From Prevotella sp. (GTDB taxonomy: Bacteria; Bacteroidota; Bacteroidia; Bacteroidales; Bacteroidaceae), in assembly GCA_017548385.1 (NCBI GenBank), contig JAFZAE010000223.1, forward strand, positions 1-34,382: a stretch of DNA of 34,382 nt, given 5' to 3'. Made by a program: the position numbers and the translations under genes. The number at the start of each line of letters is the position of its first letter. The first letter of the stretch is position 1. Under the pieces are notes generated by a model. The model did no database searches. It had not been told where the DNA came from and was given only the letters and a program-made list of their open reading frames with translations. This document shows, piece by piece, positions 16,214-24,359 of the stretch.

Positions 16214-17131
16214 ATGAAAATTCTTGTTGCAACAGAGAAACCCTTCGCAGCTGTTGCTGTGGAAGGTATCAGAAAGGAAGTAGAAGCTGCCGGACATCAA
16301 CTGGTAATGCTCGAAAAATATACCGACAAGGCACAGCTCCTTGAGGCTGTAGCTGATGCCGATGCTATGATTGTTCGCTCAGACAAAATTACACCAGATG
16401 TATTCGATGCAGCAAAAAACTTAAAAATCGTTGTTCGTGCTGGTGCTGGATACGATTCCATTGATACTGCATATGCCAAGGAAAAGGGCGTCATCGTGGA
16501 GAATACACCAGGACAGAACGCAAATGCCGTGGCTGAGCTTGTCTTTGGATTGCTTGTTTTTGCAGTACGTAATTTCTATAATGGAAAAGCTGGCACAGAA
16601 CTAATGGGCAAACGACTCGGATTGCTCGCTTTCGGTAATGTGGGACGCAACGTGGCTCGTATCGCCAAGGGATTTGGTATGGATATATATGCCTACGATG
16701 CATATTGTCCGGCAGAGGTGATTGAAAAAGATGGTGTACACGCAGTTCAAAGTCAGGACGAACTTTTCCAAACGTGTGACATTGTCTCACTGCATATTCC
16801 TGCAACGCCTGAGACCAAGCAGAGCATCAACTATCAAGTCGTGAACCAACTTCGCAAGGGAGGTATTCTAGTTAACACTGCACGTAAGGAGGTTATAGAT
16901 GAGCAAGGACTCATTAAACTGATGACCGATCGCGAAGACTTGAAATTTGTTACAGACATCAAACCCGATGCTGATGAGGAGTTCGTAAAATTCGAAGGAC
17001 GTTATTTTAGCACTCCAAAGAAGATGGGCGCACAGACCGCTGAGGCTAACATCAATGCTGGTATCGCAGCTGCGAAGCAAATTAACGCTTATTTCGCTGA
17101 TGGATGTACACGTTTCCAAGTGAACAAATAA
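16214..17131 (+). CDS. serA: D-3-phosphoglycerate dehydrogenase, short form
   Basis: NAD-dependent first enzyme of serine synthesis. It is only 305 aa and ends after the catalytic and Rossmann domains, so the ACT domain used for serine feedback is missing. The dinucleotide loop reads AFGNVG at 139-144 (first Gly replaced by Ala). The catalytic Arg is R224 in NTARKEVID, and the acidic partner lies near 255. The catalytic His normally found in TPHIG is replaced by Lys: TPKKMGAQTAEA (267-278). I recall this Lys form as usual for Bacteroidota and for the Entamoeba enzyme. Co-transcribed with serC; a terminator follows. Confidence 0.92.
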   Translation: MKILVATEKPFAAVAVEGIRKEVEAAGHQLVMLEKYTDKAQLLEAVADADAMIVRSDKITPDVFDAAKNLKIVVRAGAGYDSIDTAYAKEKGVIVENTPGQNANAVAELVFGLLVFAVRNFYNGKAGTELMGKRLGLLAFGNVGRNVARIAKGFGMDIYAYDAYCPAEVIEKDGVHAVQSQDELFQTCDIVSLHIPATPETKQSINYQVVNQLRKGGILVNTARKEVIDEQGLIKLMTDREDLKFVTDIKPDADEEFVKFEGRYFSTPKKMGAQTAEANINAGIAAAKQINAYFADGCTRFQVNK

Positions 17132-17147
17132 TTTCTTAAGTATACTG

Positions 17148-17182
17148 TAGAGACGTCAAAAAATGGCGTCTCTATATTTTTT
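17148..17182 (+). terminator. Terminator after serA
   Basis: TAGAGACG (17148-17155) pairs with CGTCTCTA (17067+100 to 17174), extended by T-G and C-G pairs, around an A-rich loop; TATTTTTT follows. The right arm is 17167-17174. It rules out the ATG at 17163 as the start of the next gene, since that codon lies inside the hairpin. Confidence 0.82.
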
Positions 17183-17185
17183 CGT

Positions 17186-17205
17186 TATGTCGTCATATCG
17201 ACATA
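17186..17205 (+). promoter_or_regulatory. Inverted repeat before the DUF1015 gene
   Basis: TATGTCG and CGACATA are separated by 6 bases, and ATATCGA occurs twice in direct orientation across the right arm (17195-17201 and 17203-17209). It lies between the terminator and the DUF1015 start. It could be an operator or a leader hairpin. No TAnnTTTG is seen here. Confidence 0.4.
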
Positions 17206-17237
17206 TCGATAGAACTTCACAACCTCATAAAAACAAC

Positions 17238-18485
17238 ATGGCAACCATAAAACCATTCAAAGGCATACGCCCCCCAAAAGAATTAGTCGAAAAAATTGAG
17301 TCTAGGCCTTACGACGTGCTTAGTTCAGAGGAAGCACGTGAGGAGGCTGGTGACAATGAAATGAGTCTTTACCATATCATTAAACCTGAAATTGACTTCG
17401 AGCCTGGTACCAGCGAATACGATTCGCGAGTATATGAGAAAGCAGCCGAGAATTTCAAGAAGTTCCAGGATAAGGGCTGGCTCGTTCAGGACGAACAGGA
17501 GTGTTACTATATTTATGCCCAGACCATGAACGGAAAGACGCAGTACGGATTGGTGGTCGGGGCATACGTGGATGACTATCTTAATGGCGTCATCAGAAAA
17601 CACGAACTTACACGTCGTGACAAGGAGGAAGACCGTATGAAGCATGTTAGAGTCAACAATGCAAATATCGAACCTGTTTTTTTCGCCTATCCCGACAATG
17701 AAGTTTTAGACTGTGTCATCAGCAGATATGCAGACACTGAGCCTGTCTATGACTTCATCGCACCAATTGATGGTTTTAGGCATCGCTTCTGGGTTATATC
17801 TGATAAGGATGATATAGGTGTCATCACGCGTGAGTTCGGCAAAATGCCTCGGCTATATATTGCTGATGGGCATCATCGCTCGGCTGCCGCAGCACTAGTG
17901 GGAGCAGAAAAACAAAAGCAAAATGCCAACCACAAAGGTAATGAGGAGTACAACTATTTCATGGCTGTCTGTTTCCAGGCATCCCAACTGACAGTTCTCG
18001 ACTATAATAGAGTCATCAAAGACCTCAACGGATTGTCCTCGGCTGAGTTTATCAAAAAACTAAGAGAAAATTTTGATGTCGAGGACATGGGATCGGATAT
18101 TTATAAACCCAAGCAGTTGCACGAGTTTTCGCTCTATCTCGACGAACACTGGTATAAGTTGACGGCTCTTACGGGGACCTATGACAACACCGATCCTATT
18201 GGTGTGCTTGATGTGGATATTTCAAGTCGGTTAATTCTTGACAAAGTACTGGGTATCACAGACCTAAGAAGTGACAGACGCATTGATTTCGTGGGTGGGC
18301 TTCGAGGACTTGAGGAATTGAAACGTCGTGTCGATAGTGGCGAGATGAGACTTGCTTTGGCTCTTTATCCTGTTTCGATGAAACAGATTATGGATATTGC
18401 TGATACAGGAAACATCATGCCACCGAAGGCTACGTGGTTTGAGCCAAAACTTAGGTCAGGATTGGTCATACATAAACTTTCATGA
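17238..18485 (+). CDS. DUF1015 family protein, possible free-serine kinase/phosphatase
   Basis: 415 aa from the ATG that begins MATIKPFKGIRPP, the typical DUF1015 N-terminus. Conserved blocks: RPYDVLS (23-29), KHELTRRDKEEDR (121-133) and ADGHHRSAAA (209-218). The DGHHR motif is also the active-site motif of the SerK/SbnI free-serine kinases, which have a ParB/sulfiredoxin-like fold. The gene follows serC and serA, and no phosphoserine phosphatase (serB) lies nearby. I therefore infer that it may interconvert serine and O-phosphoserine with ATP or pyrophosphate. The family name is well supported; the activity is inference. An upstream ATG at 17163 lies inside the terminator and is rejected. 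The stop overlaps the next gene by 4 bases. Confidence 0.9.
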   Translation: MATIKPFKGIRPPKELVEKIESRPYDVLSSEEAREEAGDNEMSLYHIIKPEIDFEPGTSEYDSRVYEKAAENFKKFQDKGWLVQDEQECYYIYAQTMNGKTQYGLVVGAYVDDYLNGVIRKHELTRRDKEEDRMKHVRVNNANIEPVFFAYPDNEVLDCVISRYADTEPVYDFIAPIDGFRHRFWVISDKDDIGVITREFGKMPRLYIADGHHRSAAAALVGAEKQKQNANHKGNEEYNYFMAVCFQASQLTVLDYNRVIKDLNGLSSAEFIKKLRENFDVEDMGSDIYKPKQLHEFSLYLDEHWYKLTALTGTYDNTDPIGVLDVDISSRLILDKVLGITDLRSDRRIDFVGGLRGLEELKRRVDSGEMRLALALYPVSMKQIMDIADTGNIMPPKATWFEPKLRSGLVIHKLS

Positions 18486-19069
18486 CAGAAGACACTTTTT
18501 TGACTTTATCTGATAATGTGGGCGAGGGATATTACACTGAGAAGCGAAGTAAATTCCTCGCCTACACTCATCATGTCACATCTGTTGAACAAGTCAAGGA
18601 AATCATAGCCCAATACCGAAGCAAATACTATGATGCCCGTCATGTTTGTTATGCCTATATGTTGGGGGCGGAAAGGAATGAATTCCGTGCAAACGATGAC
18701 GGAGAACCAAGCAGCACGGCAGGCAAACCCATCCTTGGACAAATCAATAGCCTTAATCTCACCGATGTGCTCGTGGTGGTTGTCAGATATTATGGGGGTG
18801 TGAATCTTGGCACAGGTGGTCTAATTGTTGCATACCGCATGGCAGCGGCTGATGCATTGGCACATGCAGAGATAGTCACACAACAAATACTTGAGACAAT
18901 CACCTACAATTTTACATACATGATGATGAATGATGTGATGAAAATTGTAAAGGATTTATCTCCCAAAATTGTTTCACAGTCTTTTGACAATACATGTAGT
19001 ATCACCCTTGCCATTCGTAAGTCACAGGCAGAACAACTACGTCAAAGACTTGCCAAACTCTCTTTTTGA
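18482..19069 (+). CDS. YigZ/IMPACT family protein
   Basis: 195 aa. The N-terminal UPF0029 (Impact) domain shows EKRSKFLAY (residues 20-28), YDARHVCYAYMLG and the strongly conserved DDGEPSSTAGKPIL near 76-89, then VVRYYGGVNLGTGGL. A C-terminal ferredoxin-like domain of about 60 residues follows, as in E. coli YigZ. Function is not settled; eukaryotic IMPACT acts on translational control. It overlaps the DUF1015 stop (ATGA), so the two are translationally coupled. It converges on the C10 protease gene 24 bases later. Confidence 0.9.
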   Translation: MTEDTFLTLSDNVGEGYYTEKRSKFLAYTHHVTSVEQVKEIIAQYRSKYYDARHVCYAYMLGAERNEFRANDDGEPSSTAGKPILGQINSLNLTDVLVVVVRYYGGVNLGTGGLIVAYRMAAADALAHAEIVTQQILETITYNFTYMMMNDVMKIVKDLSPKIVSQSFDNTCSITLAIRKSQAEQLRQRLAKLSF

Positions 19070-19093
19070 TACTCATTTGCAGCATACATCATT

Positions 19094-21394
19094 TCACTTC
19101 CTGACAACAACCTTTTTACCATTGATAATGTAAATTCCGTTAGGAAGATCTTCGAGCGAATTGGCTTTTTCCCGCAATAGAACACCTGATAGGGAATAGA
19201 TATCCATGGGGGTGGTTGGGTCGGTGGTGATTATATCTATGTCTGCGGGGTCACCCTCTTTATTAATTGTGAATTTGTAACTGTTGCCAAGCCATTCTGT
19301 CCCGTTAGAGTTGTGATAGGCATAGTTTTTCAATGCTATTTCGTATGTCTTTCCCATTTCTAAGCTCTCAAAGCGGAATTCCACGTCTGCAATTTCTCCA
19401 GCAGCAATATTTAGGTTGCGTGTCTTTTGAAATGCAATGTTGTATGTTTTGGGTTCTTCAAAGAGATAACAGTTGATGGGCATGTAATATCCGGCATTGC
19501 TGCTGTTGTTTTTAATTCTGGCTTTGAAGATGGCATCCGTATTGGAGATAATTTCGTAGTATACGACGCTGAGATCTGACTTCGATGTGGGTGCTTTGAT
19601 GATGTTAAACTCCCAGGGAGAGATTCCTGATGAGCCGTCTTCCTTGATGTCAAGCCATACCTTCCATTTACCAGTGGTATTGGGTGTGAAATAGAGGGAT
19701 GTCTGTTCTTGGCCTCCTGATTCCACAGGAAGACACACCTCATCGATATATTCTCCTTTTTCGTTTGTTGTTGATGCAAAAAGATAGAATTTGTCGGTGA
19801 ATTCCTCGCCTTCGTTCTTGATTTCTATTTGTATTTCCTGAGGCTGATCAACAATGCGGTTGCTAACGCATTTTACACTGTTGATATATAGACTCCCAAC
19901 TGGATGATAGGTGATTTTCGACACTTGCCCCCCGCTGAATTTCACTTCGAAATATTTCGTATAGTCACAGAGCATGTGATACCAGGACTCTCCCGTAAGG
20001 GTAGCGTAAGGATAGAAATTGTAAGTTCCATCACTGAGATTAACACCGTCGAGGTCAAGGTCGTAGTAGCGAATGTCCAGTGGTTCAAAAGAGTCTGTGG
20101 ATTTTTTCAATTTATAGGTGTTGCCGCCGACACTGACATCTTGGTAGGCAAAACCATAGTCGAAATTTCCGTTATAACCTGTACGGTTGGCGTATTTAGC
20201 CGTAATCGTATGACCGTCGCGCGTGAAGTCTTCAAGCGATAGTGTGCGTCGTTCACCGGTTGTACTGTTATTTTTCTGAATACCCACGATGGCACCTTGA
20301 CCAACGGAATAGCCGCTGTTCGACGTACTGCTACCTGTTCCGCCTCCTTTAGGATTCAGAATCGATAATTTGAAATAGCCGTTGCAATAGCCTCCCCATC
20401 CCCAGTTAATATGATAGAAACCATTTCCGTCATAGCCATCGCAGACAAAGGCATGGCCGCCACCGGGATTACGACCGGTGTAAACCACGGGTCTGCCGTT
20501 GCTGAGTTCCTTATAGATTAAGTTGTCCCATCCCTCAGCGGAATAGTCACTACGATGGACATAGCGCGTGTTCACATCATAGTCAAAATAGTTTCTTAGC
20601 GCCAATGCCACGTTGGTGAAGTATGCACTCGATGCATCTGTGCCGTAGTTCATCTCTACGGCACTGCCGCAATACTGCATCAGTTGTGCAACGGCTTTGC
20701 ACTCCTGGGTCGTTTGTCCTTCGTCATAACGGTCGAGCATGTGGCTCCAGTCGAATTTCAATTTGGGTAGTGAATTCACATAGCCGACGGTCTTGTTGGA
20801 GGTGTATCCTGGTATCAGACTGCAATAGTTTGTGGGCCATTTGTTGTAGTACATTACCTGGGCCATGGCTGTAGCCACACAACCTGTAACACAATGGTTC
20901 CCTTGGATGGTGGGGCACAATTGATTATAGGCATCGCCTGTTGTAGAAGCCTCACCTTGATCCCACTGGGCTGAGACCAATTTCCCTATGGCAGCATGGG
21001 TGCTGACTTTCAAAGGCAACACCTTCATACGGCCCATTCGGAGATCATCGATTTGGGTAGCGTATTCCGTTAGCCACTCCTTCATTGTCTCGCTGAGTTT
21101 TTTCTCATCGAAGCGACTGTTTAGTCCATAGCCTAATATTTCCTCTGTTCGATCGTCACCGGAGACGATGACATAACCCTCGCCTTCACTGGCGTTGAAC
21201 ACATAGATGGGGGATTCACCTACGGCGATTTGTGTCAATGGGGCAGAAATGACACCTCGTTCAACTGAAACACCTCTCTGCTTCATGAAAGCCATGGCTT
21301 TCTGTTCCGCCTGTTGCAAGGTAACTTTTTGTGCGTTGCATATTACGGCAGAAAAGGCCAGCAAGAATGATAGAAAAATACAGCGTCTCATCAT
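19094..21394 (-). CDS. Secreted C10 family cysteine protease (streptopain/interpain type) with T9SS-like C-terminus
   Basis: 766 aa. Signal peptide ends near NAQ (20-22). An inhibitory prodomain spans about 23-140 with YVFNASEGEGYVIVSGDDR. The papain-like catalytic domain follows: Cys 172 in GCVATAMAQVM, His 314 in GGGHAFVCDGYD, and Trp 331/333 in INWGWGG. This is the layout of streptopain and of Prevotella interpain. About 300 residues of beta-rich modules follow. The last 45 residues, with MDIYSLSGVLL and GIYIINGKKVVVRK, look like a T9SS sorting domain, so export through type IX secretion is likely. It lies 18 bases after the histidine phosphatase gene, with which it is probably co-transcribed. 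Likely a secreted or cell-surface peptidase used for protein feeding or virulence. Confidence 0.93.
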   Translation of the reverse strand: MMRRCIFLSFLLAFSAVICNAQKVTLQQAEQKAMAFMKQRGVSVERGVISAPLTQIAVGESPIYVFNASEGEGYVIVSGDDRTEEILGYGLNSRFDEKKLSETMKEWLTEYATQIDDLRMGRMKVLPLKVSTHAAIGKLVSAQWDQGEASTTGDAYNQLCPTIQGNHCVTGCVATAMAQVMYYNKWPTNYCSLIPGYTSNKTVGYVNSLPKLKFDWSHMLDRYDEGQTTQECKAVAQLMQYCGSAVEMNYGTDASSAYFTNVALALRNYFDYDVNTRYVHRSDYSAEGWDNLIYKELSNGRPVVYTGRNPGGGHAFVCDGYDGNGFYHINWGWGGYCNGYFKLSILNPKGGGTGSSTSNSGYSVGQGAIVGIQKNNSTTGERRTLSLEDFTRDGHTITAKYANRTGYNGNFDYGFAYQDVSVGGNTYKLKKSTDSFEPLDIRYYDLDLDGVNLSDGTYNFYPYATLTGESWYHMLCDYTKYFEVKFSGGQVSKITYHPVGSLYINSVKCVSNRIVDQPQEIQIEIKNEGEEFTDKFYLFASTTNEKGEYIDEVCLPVESGGQEQTSLYFTPNTTGKWKVWLDIKEDGSSGISPWEFNIIKAPTSKSDLSVVYYEIISNTDAIFKARIKNNSSNAGYYMPINCYLFEEPKTYNIAFQKTRNLNIAAGEIADVEFRFESLEMGKTYEIALKNYAYHNSNGTEWLGNSYKFTINKEGDPADIDIITTDPTTPMDIYSLSGVLLREKANSLEDLPNGIYIINGKKVVVRK

Positions 21395-21412
21395 GATGGG
21401 ATATGGGGCGAT

Positions 21413-22681
21413 TTAGTTGGCTACACTGTTGATACGAGAAGTATAGAACTGTTTGAAATCCGACCACTTATAATATGGGAAGTTTTCGCTGGGTAAAGGC
21501 AGAGTCGCCTCTAAGCCATTAAGAAGACATTTCACCAATATATCATTGGGATGCTTTTTGTTGCGATAGAAAATCAACTGGAGGTTGGAGGCTTTACAGG
21601 TTTCCCAACTCTGGTATATATTCTTAACTTGATAAGGATCCTCAGGGTCTTGGTCGGCTCCATTGATACCCATTAGGACTGTGAGCGGCCCTAGACAGGT
21701 ATCATGACCAAAGCGAAGGTCGGCGATATGGTCACTGTTACCCTTAAAGACGGCATCTGCCTTGTTAAGAATGTCTTGGAGAATGGGAATCGTCTGATAC
21801 TGTGGCCCAAACACCCATGAATAGGTTCCAAGATTTGACTCCTCCCAGTCTTCCATAATCTCCTCATCAGTGATGATGTTGCCCATCATCCCCTCATGGC
21901 CGATATTCGGGAGAGAGGTGTAGAGGTTGATGAGATTACTACCTATGTGGTGTAAGTTGCCGGGGAGTCCTTCGGTACTGGTGAATACACGTGGAATGAT
22001 TTTTTCGCGAAGGGTGCTGTGACCATGAAACTTGTCCCTATTGGCTTCATAGCGAGGCTTTACACTATCAGGGTAGTTGTGTTTCACAGGGTTTTGCTTG
22101 TCAGTGGGCACAACGCCGTCGAGAGTAGAACGCGCTGACTGTTCACGTATTTCAATTTTCGGGTTGCACTGGACAAGTTCTTGGCAGAAAGCCGACATAC
22201 TGAGCACGCAACGACCCGAGAGTGAGGAGATGGCCAGCACATTGCCGCCTTTCTTGAACACTTCAGGGAAGTTGTTATACATCGTTCGGGCAATGTACTG
22301 GTGTTGTTCCCAACCCAACTGGCTCAGTTCGCTGACGCCATTGGTCAGTTCATCTTTGGCTGCCATGAATTTGGTATAGAATGCCTCACCTTCGTTAGTG
22401 AGAAGATTCTGTTTGTGTGCATTGGACAAAAGGTTGTCTAATTCTCTATAGAGGAACGCATTCCAATAGTAACGTGAACCATGGCGTCCATAATGACTGA
22501 TGTAGAATGGTTTATATCCACGTGGGGCCTTTGTCAATGGCACTGTGTTAAATGAGTACGGGTAGTCTGTGCCGTAAGCCTTTCTGGGATCGGTCTTCAG
22601 CTGGTCGAGTGCGGTGCTGCCTTGTGCCCATGTCATCATGGTATAGAGCACAAACAGTAGTGTAGTAAAGACTTTTTTCAT
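21413..22681 (-). CDS. Exported histidine phosphatase, branch 2 (acid phosphatase/phytase-like)
   Basis: 422 aa with a signal peptide ending near TWA-Q (residue 20). The catalytic motif RHGSR is at 66-70, with His 67 as the phosphate acceptor, and the proton donor pair is HD at 326-327 in RFGHDTCLG. This HD form points to the acid phosphatase/phytase side of branch 2 rather than the HAE form of inositol polyphosphate phosphatases; the real substrate cannot be read from sequence. It would act in the periplasm or outside to free phosphate. It has a promoter in the divergent region with umuC and precedes the C10 protease. Confidence 0.87.
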   Translation of the reverse strand: MKKVFTTLLFVLYTMMTWAQGSTALDQLKTDPRKAYGTDYPYSFNTVPLTKAPRGYKPFYISHYGRHGSRYYWNAFLYRELDNLLSNAHKQNLLTNEGEAFYTKFMAAKDELTNGVSELSQLGWEQHQYIARTMYNNFPEVFKKGGNVLAISSLSGRCVLSMSAFCQELVQCNPKIEIREQSARSTLDGVVPTDKQNPVKHNYPDSVKPRYEANRDKFHGHSTLREKIIPRVFTSTEGLPGNLHHIGSNLINLYTSLPNIGHEGMMGNIITDEEIMEDWEESNLGTYSWVFGPQYQTIPILQDILNKADAVFKGNSDHIADLRFGHDTCLGPLTVLMGINGADQDPEDPYQVKNIYQSWETCKASNLQLIFYRNKKHPNDILVKCLLNGLEATLPLPSENFPYYKWSDFKQFYTSRINSVAN

Positions 22682-22779
22682 AAATTGATAAAGATTATTT
22701 GATATTATTATTGTGTTTTATTTTCGCTTGGGTCCAGCTTTGACAAGTGGTCAGTAGTCAAAACGTTTCTTTGATGCTA

Positions 22780-22787
22780 CAAAGATA
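22780..22787 (-). promoter_or_regulatory. -7 promoter element of the phosphatase/protease unit
   Basis: Reads TATCTTTG on the minus strand. The leader to the ATG at 22681 would be about 90 bases. No clean -33 TTTG is visible. Confidence 0.6.
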
Positions 22788-22939
22788 GTATATTTTTTTT
22801 ATATATTGAATTAATATCTGTCTTTTTCGTTTATCGTCCTTATATTTGATGGCATATCACTCGCAGACTTTTTCATCCTTTTAGTTCATTTATTTCAATA
22901 TTAATCATTTAGTTGTTGTTTCGAAAAATGCAATTGTTT

Positions 22940-22971
22940 TTTGATAATATGCATGAAAAAGTCTATCTTTG
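22940..22971 (+). promoter_or_regulatory. Promoter of umuC
   Basis: TTTG at 22940-22943 and TATCTTTG at 22964-22971, spacer 20 bases. Initiation would fall near 22978, about 21 bases before the ATG. Confidence 0.75.
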
Positions 22972-22998
22972 CAATCATATTAACATAAACAGATAATC

Positions 22999-24294
22999 AT
23001 GTACGGCATCATCGACTGCGACAACTGTTATGTATCGTGTGAGCGTGTTTTTCGGCCTGACTTGAAAAACAAGCCTGTCGTCGTGTTGTCAAACAATGAC
23101 GGTTGTGTGGTGGCACGGTCGAATGAAGCCAAGAAAATGGGCATTAAGGCAGGCATACCATATTATCAGTTGGAACAACTTTTCCCCAACCAGAAAATTG
23201 CAGTATTCTCATCCAACTATGAATTGTATGGGGAACTAACTGCACGTGTCGTGGATATTATCCGCCAAGAAGCTCCTGCCTATTTTCGCTATTCCATCGA
23301 CGAGTGCTTCGTGTATCTCCAGGGTATGGAGGTTCAAAACTTGAAACTGTGGGGAGAGAACCTATACAAGAAAGTCAAGCAGTATGTAGGTGTGCCCGTG
23401 AGCATCGGTCTTGCTTCGACTAAGACATTGGCTAAGATTGCAAGTTCTTTTGCTAAGAAATACCAAGGCTATAGACATTGTTGCTTAATTGATACTGAGG
23501 AAAAAAGAATCAAGGCACTTAAACTATATCCTATCGAGGATGTGTGGGGAATAGGAAGACGATATGCTTCTAAACTTCAAGCCATGGGGGTCAAAACTGC
23601 TTACGACTTTGCTGCACACAATGGAGATTGGGTGAGGACGATGTTCAACAATATCGTTATTTACCGAACATGGGCGGAACTAAATGGTAGTGACTGTGTA
23701 CCCAATGAGGAAATAGCAAAGAAGAAGAGCATTTGCACAAGTCGTAGTTTCAATGGAATGATATCCGACTTCGCATCGCTGAGGACGCATGTGGCCAACT
23801 ATGCCGCCCGATGTGCTGAGAAACTTAGAAGGCAGGAGACGGTCACCACCATTGTCGCTGTGTTTATCCATACCAACCCTTTCCGCGAGGATTTGCAGCA
23901 ATATTGGAACTTTCAGGAAAAAAGGCTGATAACGCCCACCAATTCCACCACCACCATCGTACAGGCGGCAACAGAAGTACTTGAGCGCATCTGTATTGAG
24001 GGGTATCGATACAAGAAAGCTGGTGTCATTGTGATGGGGATTGGTCCTAAAAGTCCTATTCAGCAAGATTTGTTTGACATCAATGCGGAGCAGTTTGAAA
24101 AGATGAGAAGACTCGACCATGTCATCGATCGTATAAACAAGGTCAATGGGACTGAAACAATAGTCCTTGGAACGCAACAATATACATGTAAGGATGGTAA
24201 GGGCAAGGCTGATGTCTTTGCCAATGCCATCAAGCATGACTTCAAAAGCAAGAATCCTACCACTCGTTGGAGCGATATCATCAAATTAAAGTGA
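22999..24294 (+). CDS. umuC: Y-family DNA polymerase, UmuC type
   Basis: 431 aa translesion polymerase catalytic subunit. The N-terminus MYGIIDCDNCYVSCERVF with Asp 6 and the SNNDGCVVARSNEAK block (31-45) are specific for UmuC. The metal-binding pair is Asp 101-Glu 102 in YSIDECF. A helix-hairpin-helix region lies near 180-200 (VWGIGRRYASKLQAMGV) and a little-finger domain follows. UmuC normally works with UmuD', but no umuD is next to it; it may be elsewhere or use another partner. It has its own strong promoter. As a damage-tolerance gene it is probably SOS controlled, although I cannot show an operator. Confidence 0.94.
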   Translation: MYGIIDCDNCYVSCERVFRPDLKNKPVVVLSNNDGCVVARSNEAKKMGIKAGIPYYQLEQLFPNQKIAVFSSNYELYGELTARVVDIIRQEAPAYFRYSIDECFVYLQGMEVQNLKLWGENLYKKVKQYVGVPVSIGLASTKTLAKIASSFAKKYQGYRHCCLIDTEEKRIKALKLYPIEDVWGIGRRYASKLQAMGVKTAYDFAAHNGDWVRTMFNNIVIYRTWAELNGSDCVPNEEIAKKKSICTSRSFNGMISDFASLRTHVANYAARCAEKLRRQETVTTIVAVFIHTNPFREDLQQYWNFQEKRLITPTNSTTTIVQAATEVLERICIEGYRYKKAGVIVMGIGPKSPIQQDLFDINAEQFEKMRRLDHVIDRINKVNGTETIVLGTQQYTCKDGKGKADVFANAIKHDFKSKNPTTRWSDIIKLK

Positions 24295-24323
24295 TGGTTG
24301 TAGATTATTTAATAAAAATAATG

Positions 24324-24331
24324 TAAATTTG
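24324..24331 (+). promoter_or_regulatory. -7 promoter element before the flavodoxin gene
   Basis: TAAATTTG matches TAnnTTTG. A TTG at 24298-24300 is 23 bases upstream, a little far for -33. Initiation would fall near 24338. Confidence 0.6.
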
Positions 24332-24359
24332 CAGCTAGATACGCTAAATTTATAAAACA

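Larger units (their letters stand above)
22682..22998. other. Divergent intergenic region, 317 bases
   Basis: No gene seen. The region is strongly AT-rich in its middle and holds a minus-strand promoter for the phosphatase gene and a plus-strand promoter for umuC. I see no recognisable LexA-type operator, but the Bacteroidota form is not one I can call by eye. Confidence 0.7.

Noticed and set aside
17163..17237. Upstream start for the DUF1015 gene
   Set aside because: The ATG at 17163 is inside the terminator hairpin and the family N-terminus begins at 17238.
23680..24237. 185-codon open frame antisense to umuC
   Set aside because: Shadow of umuC without any recognisable motif.
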